DNA of 64,000 nt, taken from contig NC_088323.1 in NCBI RefSeq assembly GCF_910592395.1, forward strand, positions 9,176,001-9,240,000, in the 5' to 3' direction. The stretch is from Lineus longissimus. Lineage: Eukaryota; Nemertea; Pilidiophora; Heteronemertea; Lineidae. The notes beneath the pieces are model-generated. The model worked only from the letters and a program-made list of their open reading frames with translations. It was not told where the DNA came from and made no database searches. Made by a program: the position numbers and the translations under genes. Within the stretch, counting starts at the first letter, position 1, and each line of letters starts with the position of its first letter. Positions 11,841 to 23,569 of this stretch are shown here, piece after piece.

Positions 11841-13928
11841 TTACATCTTGTCGAAGCCTTTGCTTGACAGAATGCCTTCCTTCAACAAGGCAAAGAAAGG
11901 AGTTCGGAAGTTCGTGTCCTTTAACTTCTTCCATCTCGGAAGCCACATGATTGGCACACATGTATTGGCTGAAGGGTACCGCTTTTCTCCAGGCTCGACA
12001 TCAAAGAAATTCACAACAATGTTTGGGAGGCCAAGTGGAGGGATAGCGGATGCCCCACTCATAAACTGCAAGATCTGGCTCAATGAAACGGCATCATCAC
12101 TCTCATCTGGAATTTAGATTAACACGTCAAATAAGATAAGCACAAATTATTGATGCATAGGTGCCTCATATTGCATGGTTTTAAAAGTGCTGGCTACCTT
12201 GCAATGGTTCAATCTCTGGAAGAACAAATCAATTTTTTAATTTTTTGATGAACCATTGTGGCTTTCAAGGAACTCAAATTCATACATCTTCCACAGTGCT
12301 GCACTCCTTCTCTGGCTGAAGACAGAGTTACTAAGCCCATAAACCTAGCTTGTGGTAAAATGATGCATATTGAAGTGCTTATGCTTATCCTCCACATGAA
12401 ACTCAGCTGATTCTTTAAAAATAGCTCACCCTCGCATTTCTTGAGGAAGACCTCGAACAGGTAGATAGCTGTTCCCTCATCTTTCTTCCTCGTCTTGTCC
12501 TTCGAAAAACTTATGGAGAGAAGGGCCCTCAATTTCTGACGGGTCAGAGATTCCTTCTCTCCGCACATGACACTGCAAAAACCCTCAGGGTTTTTCATCA
12601 TCAGGTCGAAAAGACCCCCGATCGACTGTAGGCCCTGGATGAACTGATCTAGGGCTGGTTTCACCCTGTTGAAATAAACACTCAGTTTTAGAGAAGATAG
12701 GAAACATTCATGGTTACGGCTATCGGTTATCAGTAAACAGCCGTATTCTTGCCCAAAACCTCAGCTGCTGCCTTGGTTTTGCCAAAATATTAGAACAAAT
12801 TTACTTGTTATCATATTGGTTTTAATACTTGAAAGCCATTAACAGACAACATTCTCAACTAGCAATCAGAGCCTCATTTGGCCAGCATGCTGAGCTGTGG
12901 CAAAGACAACCTCCTGATAACTGTAACTAATGGTAAAAGCATTGAGTTGTTTGCCAACCTTGAAACATACCTGTAGTATAGAAAGTATGTGGTGATATTT
13001 TTCATCAGCCCTCTTCTCTGGCTCAGCCCAACCACAACTGCTGCTTCTTGGCAGCCGATCCCCATCAAAAAGACTACATGCTCATGGCAAATCTTCTTAA
13101 AATCTTCATCTCTTTCACAATCTTTCATCTACAAACACAAACAAGGCTGTGGGATGAAGAAACATTTTGGCAATTTTCACAAGAATATAAATGAACAATG
13201 TGCATACAGAGTCTCGTTTTGAATTCAGCGGTTACGATGCAGGCAAACAGACTGCCTTGCCCTGGGTTGGTTAAAATAAATGTGGAAGGAAGGAGTGAAA
13301 AAACATTTGTTCAATTTGAGATGTTTTAGAAAAGAGAACTTGATAGTCAGTGTCGGTATTCATGGTCTTAAACACTTCGGGTTGAGATAAACTGTTTTTA
13401 GTGTTAAGATTTAGCTCCAACCGCGCATTTAGATAGGAGACCTATAACTCCATTTCAGAATCAATTCCTTAAACAAAGTACCAGTCTTGACCCGCAAGTT
13501 AGCCCACACTAGATCGGCATTTTATGCAGGGTGAGAGATACTCCAAGAAGCATCTCTACAGAATCCAGAATGAACTAGCACTACCTGCTAAGCCATGGTA
13601 CCAGCTACAGACTTAGCCAACATTGAATTCTGAAAGAAAACCACAACAATAAACTGCACTTACTTTCTGCAGAAGGACGAATGCCTCGGGATCAGGTAAG
13701 TCTTCGAAATCCTCTGGGTTTTCCAGGACGTCTCCACACATGAGGCGCCAAACCTTTTTGGAGAGAAGTCCCAGGCCAGCACCACCATGGAGAAGGCTCC
13801 ATGCAGTAAACTGGCCTGCCTGGAAATAAGCCTTCTCCTCCAATTTGGCGATGTTGAGGGAGAACGCCCTTCTCTCAACATTTCCTTCGAAAAGGTCCTG
13901 ATGAAGGAGGATGTCCTTCATCAGCAGA
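11841..13928 (-). CDS. HECT-domain E3 ubiquitin ligase, C-terminal 4 exons (5' part not found)
   Basis: Exons in transcript order are 13928-13664, 13128-12971, 12665-12430 and 12106-11841. They join in frame with GT-AG borders and give 307 residues ending at TAA. The first exon encodes a HECT N-lobe segment (FEGNVERRAF, then LLHGGAGLGLLSKKVW) like those in G2E3-type ligases. The last encodes the C-lobe: ILQFMSGASAIPPLG, then the expected catalytic Cys in ANTCVPIMWLP. The Cys accepts ubiquitin from an E2 and passes it to substrate. About the first 40 residues of a usual HECT domain and everything upstream are missing; the first exon needs two bases from an upstream exon. The candidate first exon at 14822-14894 leaves one base, so at least one exon between them was not found. 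Resemblance to G2E3-like proteins is from family memory; gene identity is not proven. Confidence 0.75.
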
Positions 13929-14821
13929 CTGTAATGTGAGAAAAATGGCACATCAAATTTCACCACAAAAATTGTGCACTGCACTCAAGTGATGGTCTTT
14001 GGCATGAAAACCTTGCCATCCTGCGGTTGTTGTGCAAAACCTCACACCTTGTTCAAGGACAGAATGTGTACAATTGTCTAATTTTCTTCAATATTCTATG
14101 GCTTGTGTTCTGAATACTGCGGACCCAAAGTGTTAAAGTAAGTAGGCCGCCTTGCAATTAAACTGATGATGCAGTCGAGGTTGGTTTGAATTTAGAAGGG
14201 GAAAGGTCAAAAAGGGCATCGGTAGAAAATACACCATGAAAAATCACGTTTTAATTGTGCTGCGACATCATGCTACACCCCTGTACGCTGCCGGTGCAGA
14301 ACATCTGATCGGGGGTTGGGTCTGAGAGTGAGAGGGGGGAATCTCATCAGGGCCGGTAGAGCCATCCAGTGGTGGGGGGGGGGGGGGGGGGGTATCATCC
14401 CACCGTAGGCGAAGGGGGTTGGGGTTCTGGGGTACCTCCCCCCCCCCAAAATTTTAAAATTAGAACACTGGAGACACGTTGCAAATTTACGAGAACTTGC
14501 ACAACGCGTACGTTTCTGAAATGCCCCATACGGCGCTCGCTCTCGAGAGGCAGGCCTATTACTTTAGGCTGGAACGCACATGGGACATGGGTTTACACTT
14601 TGTATTGTATAGAGTAAGCCGCCCCCCCCCCCCCCCCGCAGCAGCATGCATGACTAGATACACCAGGCCTACATACATGTAGGGCCTACATGTTACATGT
14701 GTTGCGCACTTCACATGCTTCATTCACTATCAGATCATGCATGTCATATTGCAACTGTAGCCCGCGTGCGTGAGCTTCGGTGTTCAGTAAAAAGTCATTT
14801 CAATCGTCTAACGTTACTTAC
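13929..14821. other. Intron or upstream sequence with G and C homopolymer tracts
   Basis: A long G run starts near 14373 and a C run near 14623. Between them CACCTCC/GGGGTT blocks look like a low-complexity insertion. A missing HECT exon could lie here but no convincing one was recognised. Confidence 0.35.
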
Positions 14822-14894
14822 CAACAGCACAATTTGGACCAGCAGAGCCAGATGGCTGACCCGAATCTTGCATGTCTGGTTCACCAGCGTCCAT
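14822..14894 (-). CDS. Possible first coding exon, 24 codons
   Basis: On the minus strand ATG at 14894, in the context TGACAATGG, opens 24 codons that are Ser/Gly/Pro-rich. They run to a strong donor (CTGTTG followed by GTAAGT) at 14821-14816. It lies upstream of the HECT exons on the same strand, so it may be their first exon, but its end phase (one base) does not match the next recognised exon. It could equally start another gene. Confidence 0.3.
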
Positions 14895-15072
14895 TGTCAC
14901 AAATTAAAGAAGAGAATAATAAAGAAACAAATTGACGGATTGACTGCCTGTTGTTGATGTCGTAATGATCTACATGTGCGTCTGGAACTACGAATGCGCA
15001 TGCGCAAGGCGCGAATAGACTTTGTTTCTTAGGCTCCCATTGGTTCCCCGAAGATGCCCGGAGAAGGTTACA

Positions 15073-15223
15073 TAATATCCCAACACGTGGTCAACAAATC
15101 CCGACGTCGGATAATTAATTATCCGACGTCGGTAAATTGATATTCCTCTGTCGAAATATTTCCCGATGTGGAGTATTTATTTTGCCGACGACGGGAAAAT
15201 AAATAACCGACATGGGGATATTA
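15073..15223. repeat. Short element with central 32-bp perfect palindrome
   Basis: The outer ends are inverted (TAATATCCC at 15073 and GGGGATATTA ending 15223). Inside, 15101-15132 is a perfect palindrome whose half is CCGACGTCGGATAATT. CCGACG-type words recur on both strands. Sequence just to the right (GATCGTATCCGCGCGCC) matches the reverse complement of about 3735-3800, so it belongs to a dispersed family. Confidence 0.55.
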
Positions 15224-15767
15224 GACTAATGATCGTATCCGCGCGCCATAGATCTTCCTATTGTTGGACGTCATAGCAATTAATTACTATTGTCCGATAT
15301 CATTAGCAGTTAACTCTTGTAACGAAGGAAAGTGATGCAGCGCTTTTATGGCAGTTAACCTGTTCGTTACTGTCATAATTGAGGGCGTCAGGCAGTCAAC
15401 ATTGTGATATTCTTGCAGCAATTACGAAAGGTCATGAAGTTAGTTTCTTGGATCGTAATGTGCGCTAGATGTTTAGGAGAAAGGAAGAAGAGAAGAAGAA
15501 TGATATAAAACCAAGGTGCTGGACTCTTTTACCCTATTCAGTAGGCTCCTACAGAAAAATCTGAAATCATATAAACGTTTCAAGGGCAGATGATCAACAT
15601 ACATGTATCACAATATCAAGTACAGAAGATCTAAATAAAAATCTATCAAGTGCATGATTTTACAATGAAAACATACAATACCAAGGTCAAAAAGTTAAAA
15701 TATCCTGCCGACAAAAGATTAAAACGTCAAACTATCAAGATAATGATATCTAATATGATATATCAAG

Positions 15768-15977
15768 TGCATTGATAATGTAATTTTGCATTACCCAATT
15801 TCGAAAATTGCAAATAGAAGGTTGCATTATCAATGAAACGGTAACTCGAATTGAATGGTAACAATGATAATGTTAATGTTACCATAGTAGGATTTATCGT
15901 AGAGTTCGAGTGACATAAAATCCTGGATAAACACTTACATATTATGTAAGTGCTTATCTAGAATTTTATGTTGGCTC
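15768..15977. repeat. Two adjacent hairpins
   Basis: CATTGATAATG at about 15769 pairs with CATTATCAATG near 15825. A second hairpin spans about 15913-15973, pairing CATAAAATCC and AAACACTTACAT with ATGTAAGTGCTT and ATTTTATG around a 3-base loop. No coding content. They may be MITE relics or structured RNA; nothing here decides between them. Confidence 0.45.
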
Positions 15978-18900
15978 AGTGGTTAAAAAAGTTTAAAATG
16001 AATTCCAAAGTCAATCTTTACAATTCCTTTTGAAATAAAAAAAGGAAGGCAATTCTGAAAATTAGCCTTCGATCTTTTAAAAAGGGGCGATTCCACCCGT
16101 TCTTGTTAAGGTGCGGATCCCGGAGTGCCGAAAGTGAATGGTAATTTTATGTCCCGGCAAACGCAAAATGGCTAATAATCTCTCACAAAATGTTATTCCT
16201 CAATGTAAGAAATATCTAGCAATGGCATCCCATGCAAAAAGAGAATAATTTACGTATTGCAGTCACTATTTTGTATCGGATTCCTGTAAACATTGTGAAA
16301 AGAAAGAATTTGTTGAATCGGTGTTCCTGACTTTTTTCCTGACAGTGGTAATGAGGCCAATAACATCGATCGAAAGACAAAGAATGTTTTCAAAGACATC
16401 CATCTCAATGCGTAAATAGAATGGGCGTTATTCTATTATAGTGAACACATTGTAATTTCATACAGTGTACTTGTATTTTACATAGTTTGTGCAATAATAA
16501 TTAGCATTTGAGTTATCGTTGCGGGTCCTTTAGTACACTAGACAGCGTTTGGGTTAGTTCTATCTTCAGGAAGATATCAATATGTGACATTCTTGGTTTC
16601 ATCCACGGTGTTTTTAAGCGAGAGCAGGCAGCGCAAAGGTCTTCATGTAATTTGCCAAAAAATAACTACCAAACAACTAAATTAAAAACATCTGCGAAAA
16701 AAACTCCAATGAAGATGAAAATAGTTTCAAATAAAACAGCCCTTAAGCATTACAAGTAGTGTCACGTCTGTTGTACAAACATATCAAATCACGTCTGCCG
16801 TTTAGAAATTTTATACTTTCATTACGTTTCCCAAACTAGCGTACAAATTGGCAAACCAATAATAATCCCTCGCAATAATAAGAAGTTGGAATAGTTCGTG
16901 CTATCTTTGTTCTTATATCTGCCTTAAAAGGTAGGATGTCAATTCTCCACGAATCTCCGTTAGTGTTATTACAAGTTTGGGGCAAAATCATATGGTGCAA
17001 TTCGGTCACTCCCCGCCGGGTTCATTCGTCATTGCAGGACTGCCGAAAAATTCCTCCGTAAATTTTTACATAAACAAGTTTATTTTCGATGGATTAAAAC
17101 TTTTTCTTCGAGAGTCATCGTCGTGATGTTTCTGAACCTGGAAGCCCACTGGCCCAAATTCATGTTTTCGTCCATAACCGAGATTTGCAATACGTCTGCA
17201 CGAGCATGAGCTGTAATAAGATATTGATTGGACTGCTGGCTTGCAGGGCGGCCAAATGACAGATGTCGACGGAGGCAAATCAAGCATTCAAACGCTTTCG
17301 GTTTTGAAGAAGTTAGAATTCACGAGATAATCGACAGGTCAGACTCCGGCTTTTTCATGAAGACTGCTCCTGATTTCCCGGCAAGGTGTGCATGATCCCG
17401 TACGCTGTACCTCGAAACGGCAGCCATGTTTTCACGACCAGCGTTGCGTGAACATGTCGCGTGCAGGAAGGCCAAACAATTCGGAAGTGAACTGTGTCGC
17501 GTGGAAAAAGTGCCATCTCAAACCGGAACGTTTTTAGCGGAGATATTAGCGCTTGGATGGCGGGTGATGCAGCCATTTATAGGCAAATGAATTTTGTAGA
17601 TTAATAAGATATACGCGTATAAATGTTTCAACAGAGGGACAAAACTTGCTCGAGCCAGGCACCGACGTCGGGCAGACGACAGTGCGCAGACGTCAACCAG
17701 ACAAGACATAGAGTAACCGCCGATTCGCTCGATTAATTTCAAATACATTTATTTTATTATTCTTTGATCATAACTTTAATAATTAGGAGGGTTGAAGCAA
17801 AAAGTGCCTTGAAACCGTATGACAATATTCGGCAGTAAAAAAGCAAAAAATTGTACCAGTTGGTAGTTTGATCCCCGGCATGACTGAGGCAGGCAATCAA
17901 CGGACGCAGGGTTAGATACAGTAACGTATGGATGAAAAAACCCGTTCAGGTTTGACTAGCCCTTTCCGTTCATCCTCTGTGATGACGAACGGACGGACAT
18001 GAATCAGAATTGTAAAACGCAGTTCAATGTAACAACACGATATCAGGATATACGGATTGAGGAACTAAGGAACTTTAAACATGAAATCTGTTTAGGAGCC
18101 TAACTTCGATTCAGAGTTTGAGAAGCAAGCAAGTTGGTGATGCGCAAGTGTCAACCCAAGGCGCTCATGCGGAAGAAGGCCTGGAAGTTTGGTTTCTTGT
18201 AACAAGAATCTCGCGTGACTGAGTGATATGTTATAACCTGCTTTTGATAACATGATACGGAGAATCTCCATCTGATCACCAATGCCATTGCACACCTCTC
18301 GGCCTATCCGGGGTAGACCATTTCGCGGTGGCAGAGAGCAACAATAGGACTCGCACAGGAACCCTACTGATCTTGGTGTCTGTGAAACCCATCGCGTGTG
18401 CGTGTGTTCAAGATCACCATGCATGCCTCAAGATTTTCGTCGAAGTCGCACCTATCACTTAAATCTGTTCTCGAGAGCGAAACCACTTTTTTTCTTCTGC
18501 TTACTTTTTCGCCTCCTGATGTTCGAGACGTCATTGACTTCCAGTGTTATCTCAGGCGGTGGCTGAGCCGCGCAGCGGCGTTCCCGCCATTGCACATACG
18601 TATCTCACAATGGGAATGGCTCCGTATTAAAGTGATGCTATGGTGTGATTTACAACTTTGCGGAAATACGTCCGTTTTTAATTGTTGATCACAAATGTAA
18701 AGCTCAAATTTTCCATTTTTGATTAGATTTATTATAAAATCGCTGTTTTAATCGCGTCAGACTGGCCAACTGCCGAAGACGTTTTGAAAAACCCGCACTA
18801 AGTCACGTGACCTTATGACGCCACATAATGAACAAGTCAGACCGTCGAATATTTTCCTATTCGCTCTAGGAAGAAGCTATATCCGCAGTAGTTCAGTTTT

Positions 18901-20022
18901 AGGAATACCATTATTATGACGTCAGCGATGGAATTTCCTGGTTGGACTTAGGAACTTTATGATGAAATGACTAGGACTGTGGACTTGGGGGGCGGGGGGG
19001 GGGCGTCCCTTCCCTTACTTTGTTACTTCGAGATTTTTTCCAAATGTGCTGGAAGACTCCCAACGGCAGACGAATTTGGAGTTGGTTCTCGAAGTTGTGT
19101 TCCGGCGGAGCATCAGGAGGAGAAGATGAACCAGCGGCTCGTGACCTCTTAACTCGAACTTCATGGTGACGGTCCGGTTCTTTGATAGGGTCAGGCAAGC
19201 GGAAAACCCCAACACCTTCAGTTTTGCTAGTGTTGCCGCAAAACATCCCAGCACAACGCCACCCGACAACCCTTTTCTTCTTCTTCTCCATAATCTTTAG
19301 TTCTTATCGTGTATATATTGCGTAAGGACAGGATGGAATGTCAATGGTCAATGGCAGTTGTAAATAAACGAATGATATTTTTTTTCTCGCGGGAATGTAA
19401 ACCACTGCGACCGCGAAAATGTTCATGTTGTGACGTCAGCAACGAAAAAGTCGTCGGCGTAGCGCGATTTCAACGGCATCGAAGCGAGCCGTCCAGGCGG
19501 GATTAAAACCATCAATTTCGAGAAAATGTGCATTTCGTGTCGAAAACCTTACCGATTTATGAGAAAGTGACTTAGTCATTTGTCAAAAACAGCTAAAACA
19601 CTATATGGTGAAATTTGACACGAGTTACCCTTTAATATACAGAAAATCTTCTCTCCCAATAAGCTACAATGATAGACCGCAACGGAGGCGAAACAAACTT
19701 CGAAGATATCCGACCAGTAGTACGCCATCCGAAGCCCCAAATGGTGCGGACTTTAAATTTACGAATGGACTATAGTTGTTTTCATTAATAAATTTTATGA
19801 GTGTACTGTTGCGCAACACCACACTATTTTGATGTACGTATGTGATCAGGTTACGTTTGGCCCACACGATATGAAAAACACTTCTATGATAATAGGGCTT
19901 TTGCACTGACGCCTACCATATAGACGCCATTCAACCGGCCGAATAGCGTCTATGCAGCATACCGGTAATACTATATTTCTTGCCAACTGCGAATACATTA
20001 GGTCATTTTCCGAGTCGTTGAC
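15978..20022. other. Gene-poor stretch of about 4 kb
   Basis: The longest frames (16508-16759 plus, 18092-18424 minus, 18971-19291 minus) show no domain, no conserved motif and no compatible splice partners. A G-rich tract lies near 18988. The part just upstream of 20023 probably holds the promoter and 5' UTR of the dioxygenase gene, but no TATA box or clear initiator was identified. Confidence 0.4.
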
Positions 20023-22421
20023 ATGTTTTCTCGCTTCACTCTCCGTATTTTTGGAAGAACTGGGCATCGAACTTCCTGTACTGTGCGTAGTCTTGTGAAG
20101 ATTGCAGGAAGGCCAGGTCTGGTAGACGTAGAAAGCCCGACGCACCCGCAGTTCGTGGATGAATTCAAACATGACTTCCCGTACAGGATTGACGTCACTG
20201 GAGTAATGGAGAAGCTACAGCTTGAAACCTACTCTCGGGAATTCCGACCAAAATTGGACAAACTCCTCCTTGAATACGGAGCAGTCCTTATCAGAGGTTT
20301 GCCCCTGGACACCGCTAATGATTTTTCGAAGTTCTTCCTTTCCCTTGGTCACGAACCACAGCCTTATATGGGTGGCGCCGCCAACCGGTCACAAGTTGCA
20401 GCTGGAGTTGTGGACACTGGCAAACAAGAAGAAAGCGACGAGGATTGCATTGAGCCACATTGTGAGATGGCCTACACTCATAATTTCCCGCACATGGTGA
20501 GTGATTCGCCATCATGCAATTTTATCCAAAATAAGGATTTTTTTGAAAGGTTTGTCCTTCTCAACGATATTCATACATGAACTGTACTTGACCTGATATA
20601 TGGATTTGGCCATAACAATCAACATTACCCATAAGTTCGCCCTCAGGTGTGAGCTCCATTAAATGTACAGTACTTGGTATAGACTTTGTGGCTGTCCTGG
20701 ACAACAGGATACATCAACACAGAGACTCGTGTGCATGGCAGATCAATTCAATGCGGCCACCGATGGATTGGATGATGGGATCCATGTCTTCTTGCTCAAG
20801 CTCGTGTTCAACTTGTATGATAAATACTGATATTGAAGTATAATACTGATGCATTGCTCATTGTAATTTGTTTTTAAATTCAGTTTTTCCTTTTCGCGGA
20901 GGTTGCCCCATCTCCTGGTTGTGGCGGGGAAAGCGGCATCACTGACATGCGCGATGTGCTTCGAACACTCGATCCTGAGGTCGTGGAGAAGTTCACCAAG
21001 CTGGGCGTGCGGTATCATCGGTGTTTGCCTGATCGGAACAACCAAGACGCGCCGCATCGTTACAGCTACTGGCAAACGGTATGTCACCAAGGCCTTTCCG
21101 ACCAAGATGAAACAGCCCAAACAAAACAAATGCGCACACTCAGAACATGTCAGAAGGCCTCAGCCGAATCGGGACACTTAGACCCTTTGTTCCAGGTGAA
21201 ACCCTTGACTGGTCAGCGAAACTTCTACGCAAAGGTCGACTGATCGAATCCAAACAGGGTGCCATCTTGGATTTTATCAGATCGAGTATGGAGGAAACTT
21301 CATGTCCAGATGTACATGTACATACGATATGCACTGCACTGCGATGTACACATTGTTATATTTTTAACTGCCACCAACATAGCAACCACCTTGTAGATTC
21401 AATGAAGGCTTTGTCCTAGTTTTTGTGAAATTGAACTTAAGTATTCTTGTTCACATCAAGTCAAACTAGAGAAAAAATTATTATTTTGCAAAAGAATCCA
21501 AATATTGACAGGTAATTTATCTGTTACAGTCCTTGTTGACCGACAGTAGGGACGAGGCTGAATTGAGACTGAAAGAGACGGGTCACAGTCCTGACCAGTA
21601 TCGGTGGAACGAGGAAGGGACATTGTCCTTTTGGACAAATTGCCCAGCAGTTCGACCACACCACAGGACAGGTAAACCCTTATATATAATCTTAATTAGG
21701 CTCTGGTGCAAGAACTGCAGAATTATGGTATTTCAAATAAATGTAATTGGCAAAGAAGCACAAACCTACATTGTTTGAGAAGGTGAGAGCAAAACTACTA
21801 ATACTTGCCATGCCAATGTGCGCACTCTTAGTGAATGACTGCTGGTACATATTCCTTCGGTGGCTGTAACATTGGATAATTCGGATTCAGTCCCATTTGA
21901 GGAGAAATTCTACTTCTCTTTCGGGTACAACATCTTGGGGAGTTTTTGTAGATCCCCAAACATCCACTTAAACGCCAACCCCATTGTTCGCCTTAGGTAT
22001 TAGGATGTCAACAATGAGATAGGCGTCCAGGTTGGGGGGCAAAAACTCCCTAATATTGAAATGCTGAAACACAAATTACATGAATAAGTGTTCTTTCTTT
22101 GCAGGGGAAATGATGTGGTTCAACCAGAGCGACCTCTCACATTGGTCCTACTTCAAAAAAATGTCCGCTTTTTACGACGTCTTTAAGGATGAAGACCCCC
22201 TGAAGTACCCCTTCACGTCTTTCTATGGTGACGGCACTGAAATCGAGCTCGACGTGATCCGGCACATTCGCGAAACAATGTGGCGATGCACGAAAGTGGG
22301 CCAGCTCAAACAGGGTGATGTGCTGGTGTTGGATAATATGCGGGTAGGCCATAGCAAGCTTGGCTTTACCGGAGCGAGGGTGCTGAGAGTCGCATTGTCC
22401 ATGTACACAGCCGCGGAGTGA
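20023..22421 (+). CDS. TauD/TfdA-like Fe(II)/2-oxoglutarate dioxygenase, 4 exons, 375 aa
   Basis: Exons 20023-20496, 20884-21078, 21530-21671 and 22105-22421 join in frame with GT-AG borders (phases 0, 0, 1). The N-terminus is Arg-rich, lacks acidic residues for about 30 residues and looks like a mitochondrial presequence (MFSRFTLRIFGRTGHR). The fold signature is the iron-binding triad: H146 and E148 in EPHCEMAYT and H353 in MRVGHSKLGFTG; R362 is the likely 2-oxoglutarate anchor. Glu in place of Asp (HXE) is the arrangement known in clavaminate synthase, so the clavaminate synthase-like branch is the best guess. Such enzymes hydroxylate small molecules or amino-acid derivatives using O2 and 2-oxoglutarate; the substrate here is unknown. 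The frame is intact and the length is normal for the family. Confidence 0.85.
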
Positions 22422-22500
22422 CATGCGGGACTTGGAATTGAAATTAAGTTAATTAGCCTACATTGTAAACACCGTCTTGTGCATCGGACACGAATATCAA

Positions 22501-22506
22501 AATAAA
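22501..22506 (+). promoter_or_regulatory. Polyadenylation signal AATAAA
   Basis: AATAAA lies 80 bases after the dioxygenase stop codon in an A-rich context, the expected position for the 3' end of that transcript. Confidence 0.55.
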
Positions 22507-23569
22507 ATATACAATTAAAACAAAATAATACCAAAAAATGTACTAACATTGACGTGTCATCAATTTCTTCACGGGAGTCGACCAGTTTCAATAATGTAGA
22601 GTATTGTTGAGTACTTAAGTTTTTAGCGACAAGTGATGGGACGTTAGCTCCAATCTCTTGACTCCATATTCAAGTAACAAGACCTTGGAGTAAAATGACA
22701 CGCCCATCGCATTGTAGGAATACGGGTAGAGACAAGACCACAATTGATTTTCCAAGCCATTCCAGTTATTTCAAATGCCCGCCATCAAAGAATGCGTCAA
22801 GTAGTGAAACTGAAATTCGGATATGATATACGGGTTAGTCTTGCGAGTAACTGGTGCGATTTAACTTGGTGATTGACCACGGAAATTTTTTTTAAAATTG
22901 ACAAGTTTGACACAAGTGGACATTTCGGCCATTTTCACTCCAAATTTGAACAACCCCCCTATGGCCAGGTTGTCGAAATTCAAAATTATTTTTTTTACCA
23001 AACAATTTATTTATATCTGTAGACTTGCCACAGCAAATATTTTTTCAATACCTCTCCAAATATGTACTTGAGAGTAAAAAACATGCACTCGTCTAATAGA
23101 TAGGCCTGGACCCTCCAACCTATGAATATTCATTAGTGGTCTTGCCTCGGTAATATATATGGCACTCGCGTGAGAGGTCGTCATAGCCATCTCAAGTTCG
23201 CATCAGTAGATCAAGACCTTATCGTCTTCGCCGAACATGCTCAAGTAAGCAAGGAGATTTATTTTTAACTTCGCTCACGGATTAAAGATAGCAATGCCAG
23301 TAGATGAAGTTGGTCTCACTTTAACACAAGGATCAGGTTCTCATTATTGCTAGAATGTCATTAAAGAAGCTTGAGTGTCTATTCGCTCCTTCGCTCGCTT
23401 ACGGCGCGCTGGTCAGTGAACGGGGATGTATTGCGTTATCACTTCAGTTTAGCCAGATTAACACCATGTAAGAGATAACACAAATACCACGGGCCTATGC
23501 ACGCATGTAAGGAAGTCCGTGTTACCGTTAGTCTGTTACAACCGGGCATATATAAAGGCTATTAATATA
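22507..23569. other. Unannotated intergenic sequence
   Basis: Short frames only. No repeats or domains were recognised. Confidence 0.4.

Noticed and set aside
14369-14682. Frames of 67-82 codons near poly-G and poly-C tracts
   Set aside because: Translation is dominated by homopolymers and no domain is seen.
16508-16759. 83-codon plus-strand frame
   Set aside because: Lys-rich and AT-driven with no homology cue.
18092-18424. 110-codon minus-strand open frame
   Set aside because: No domain or motif, no compatible splice partners, and composition like the surrounding non-coding DNA.
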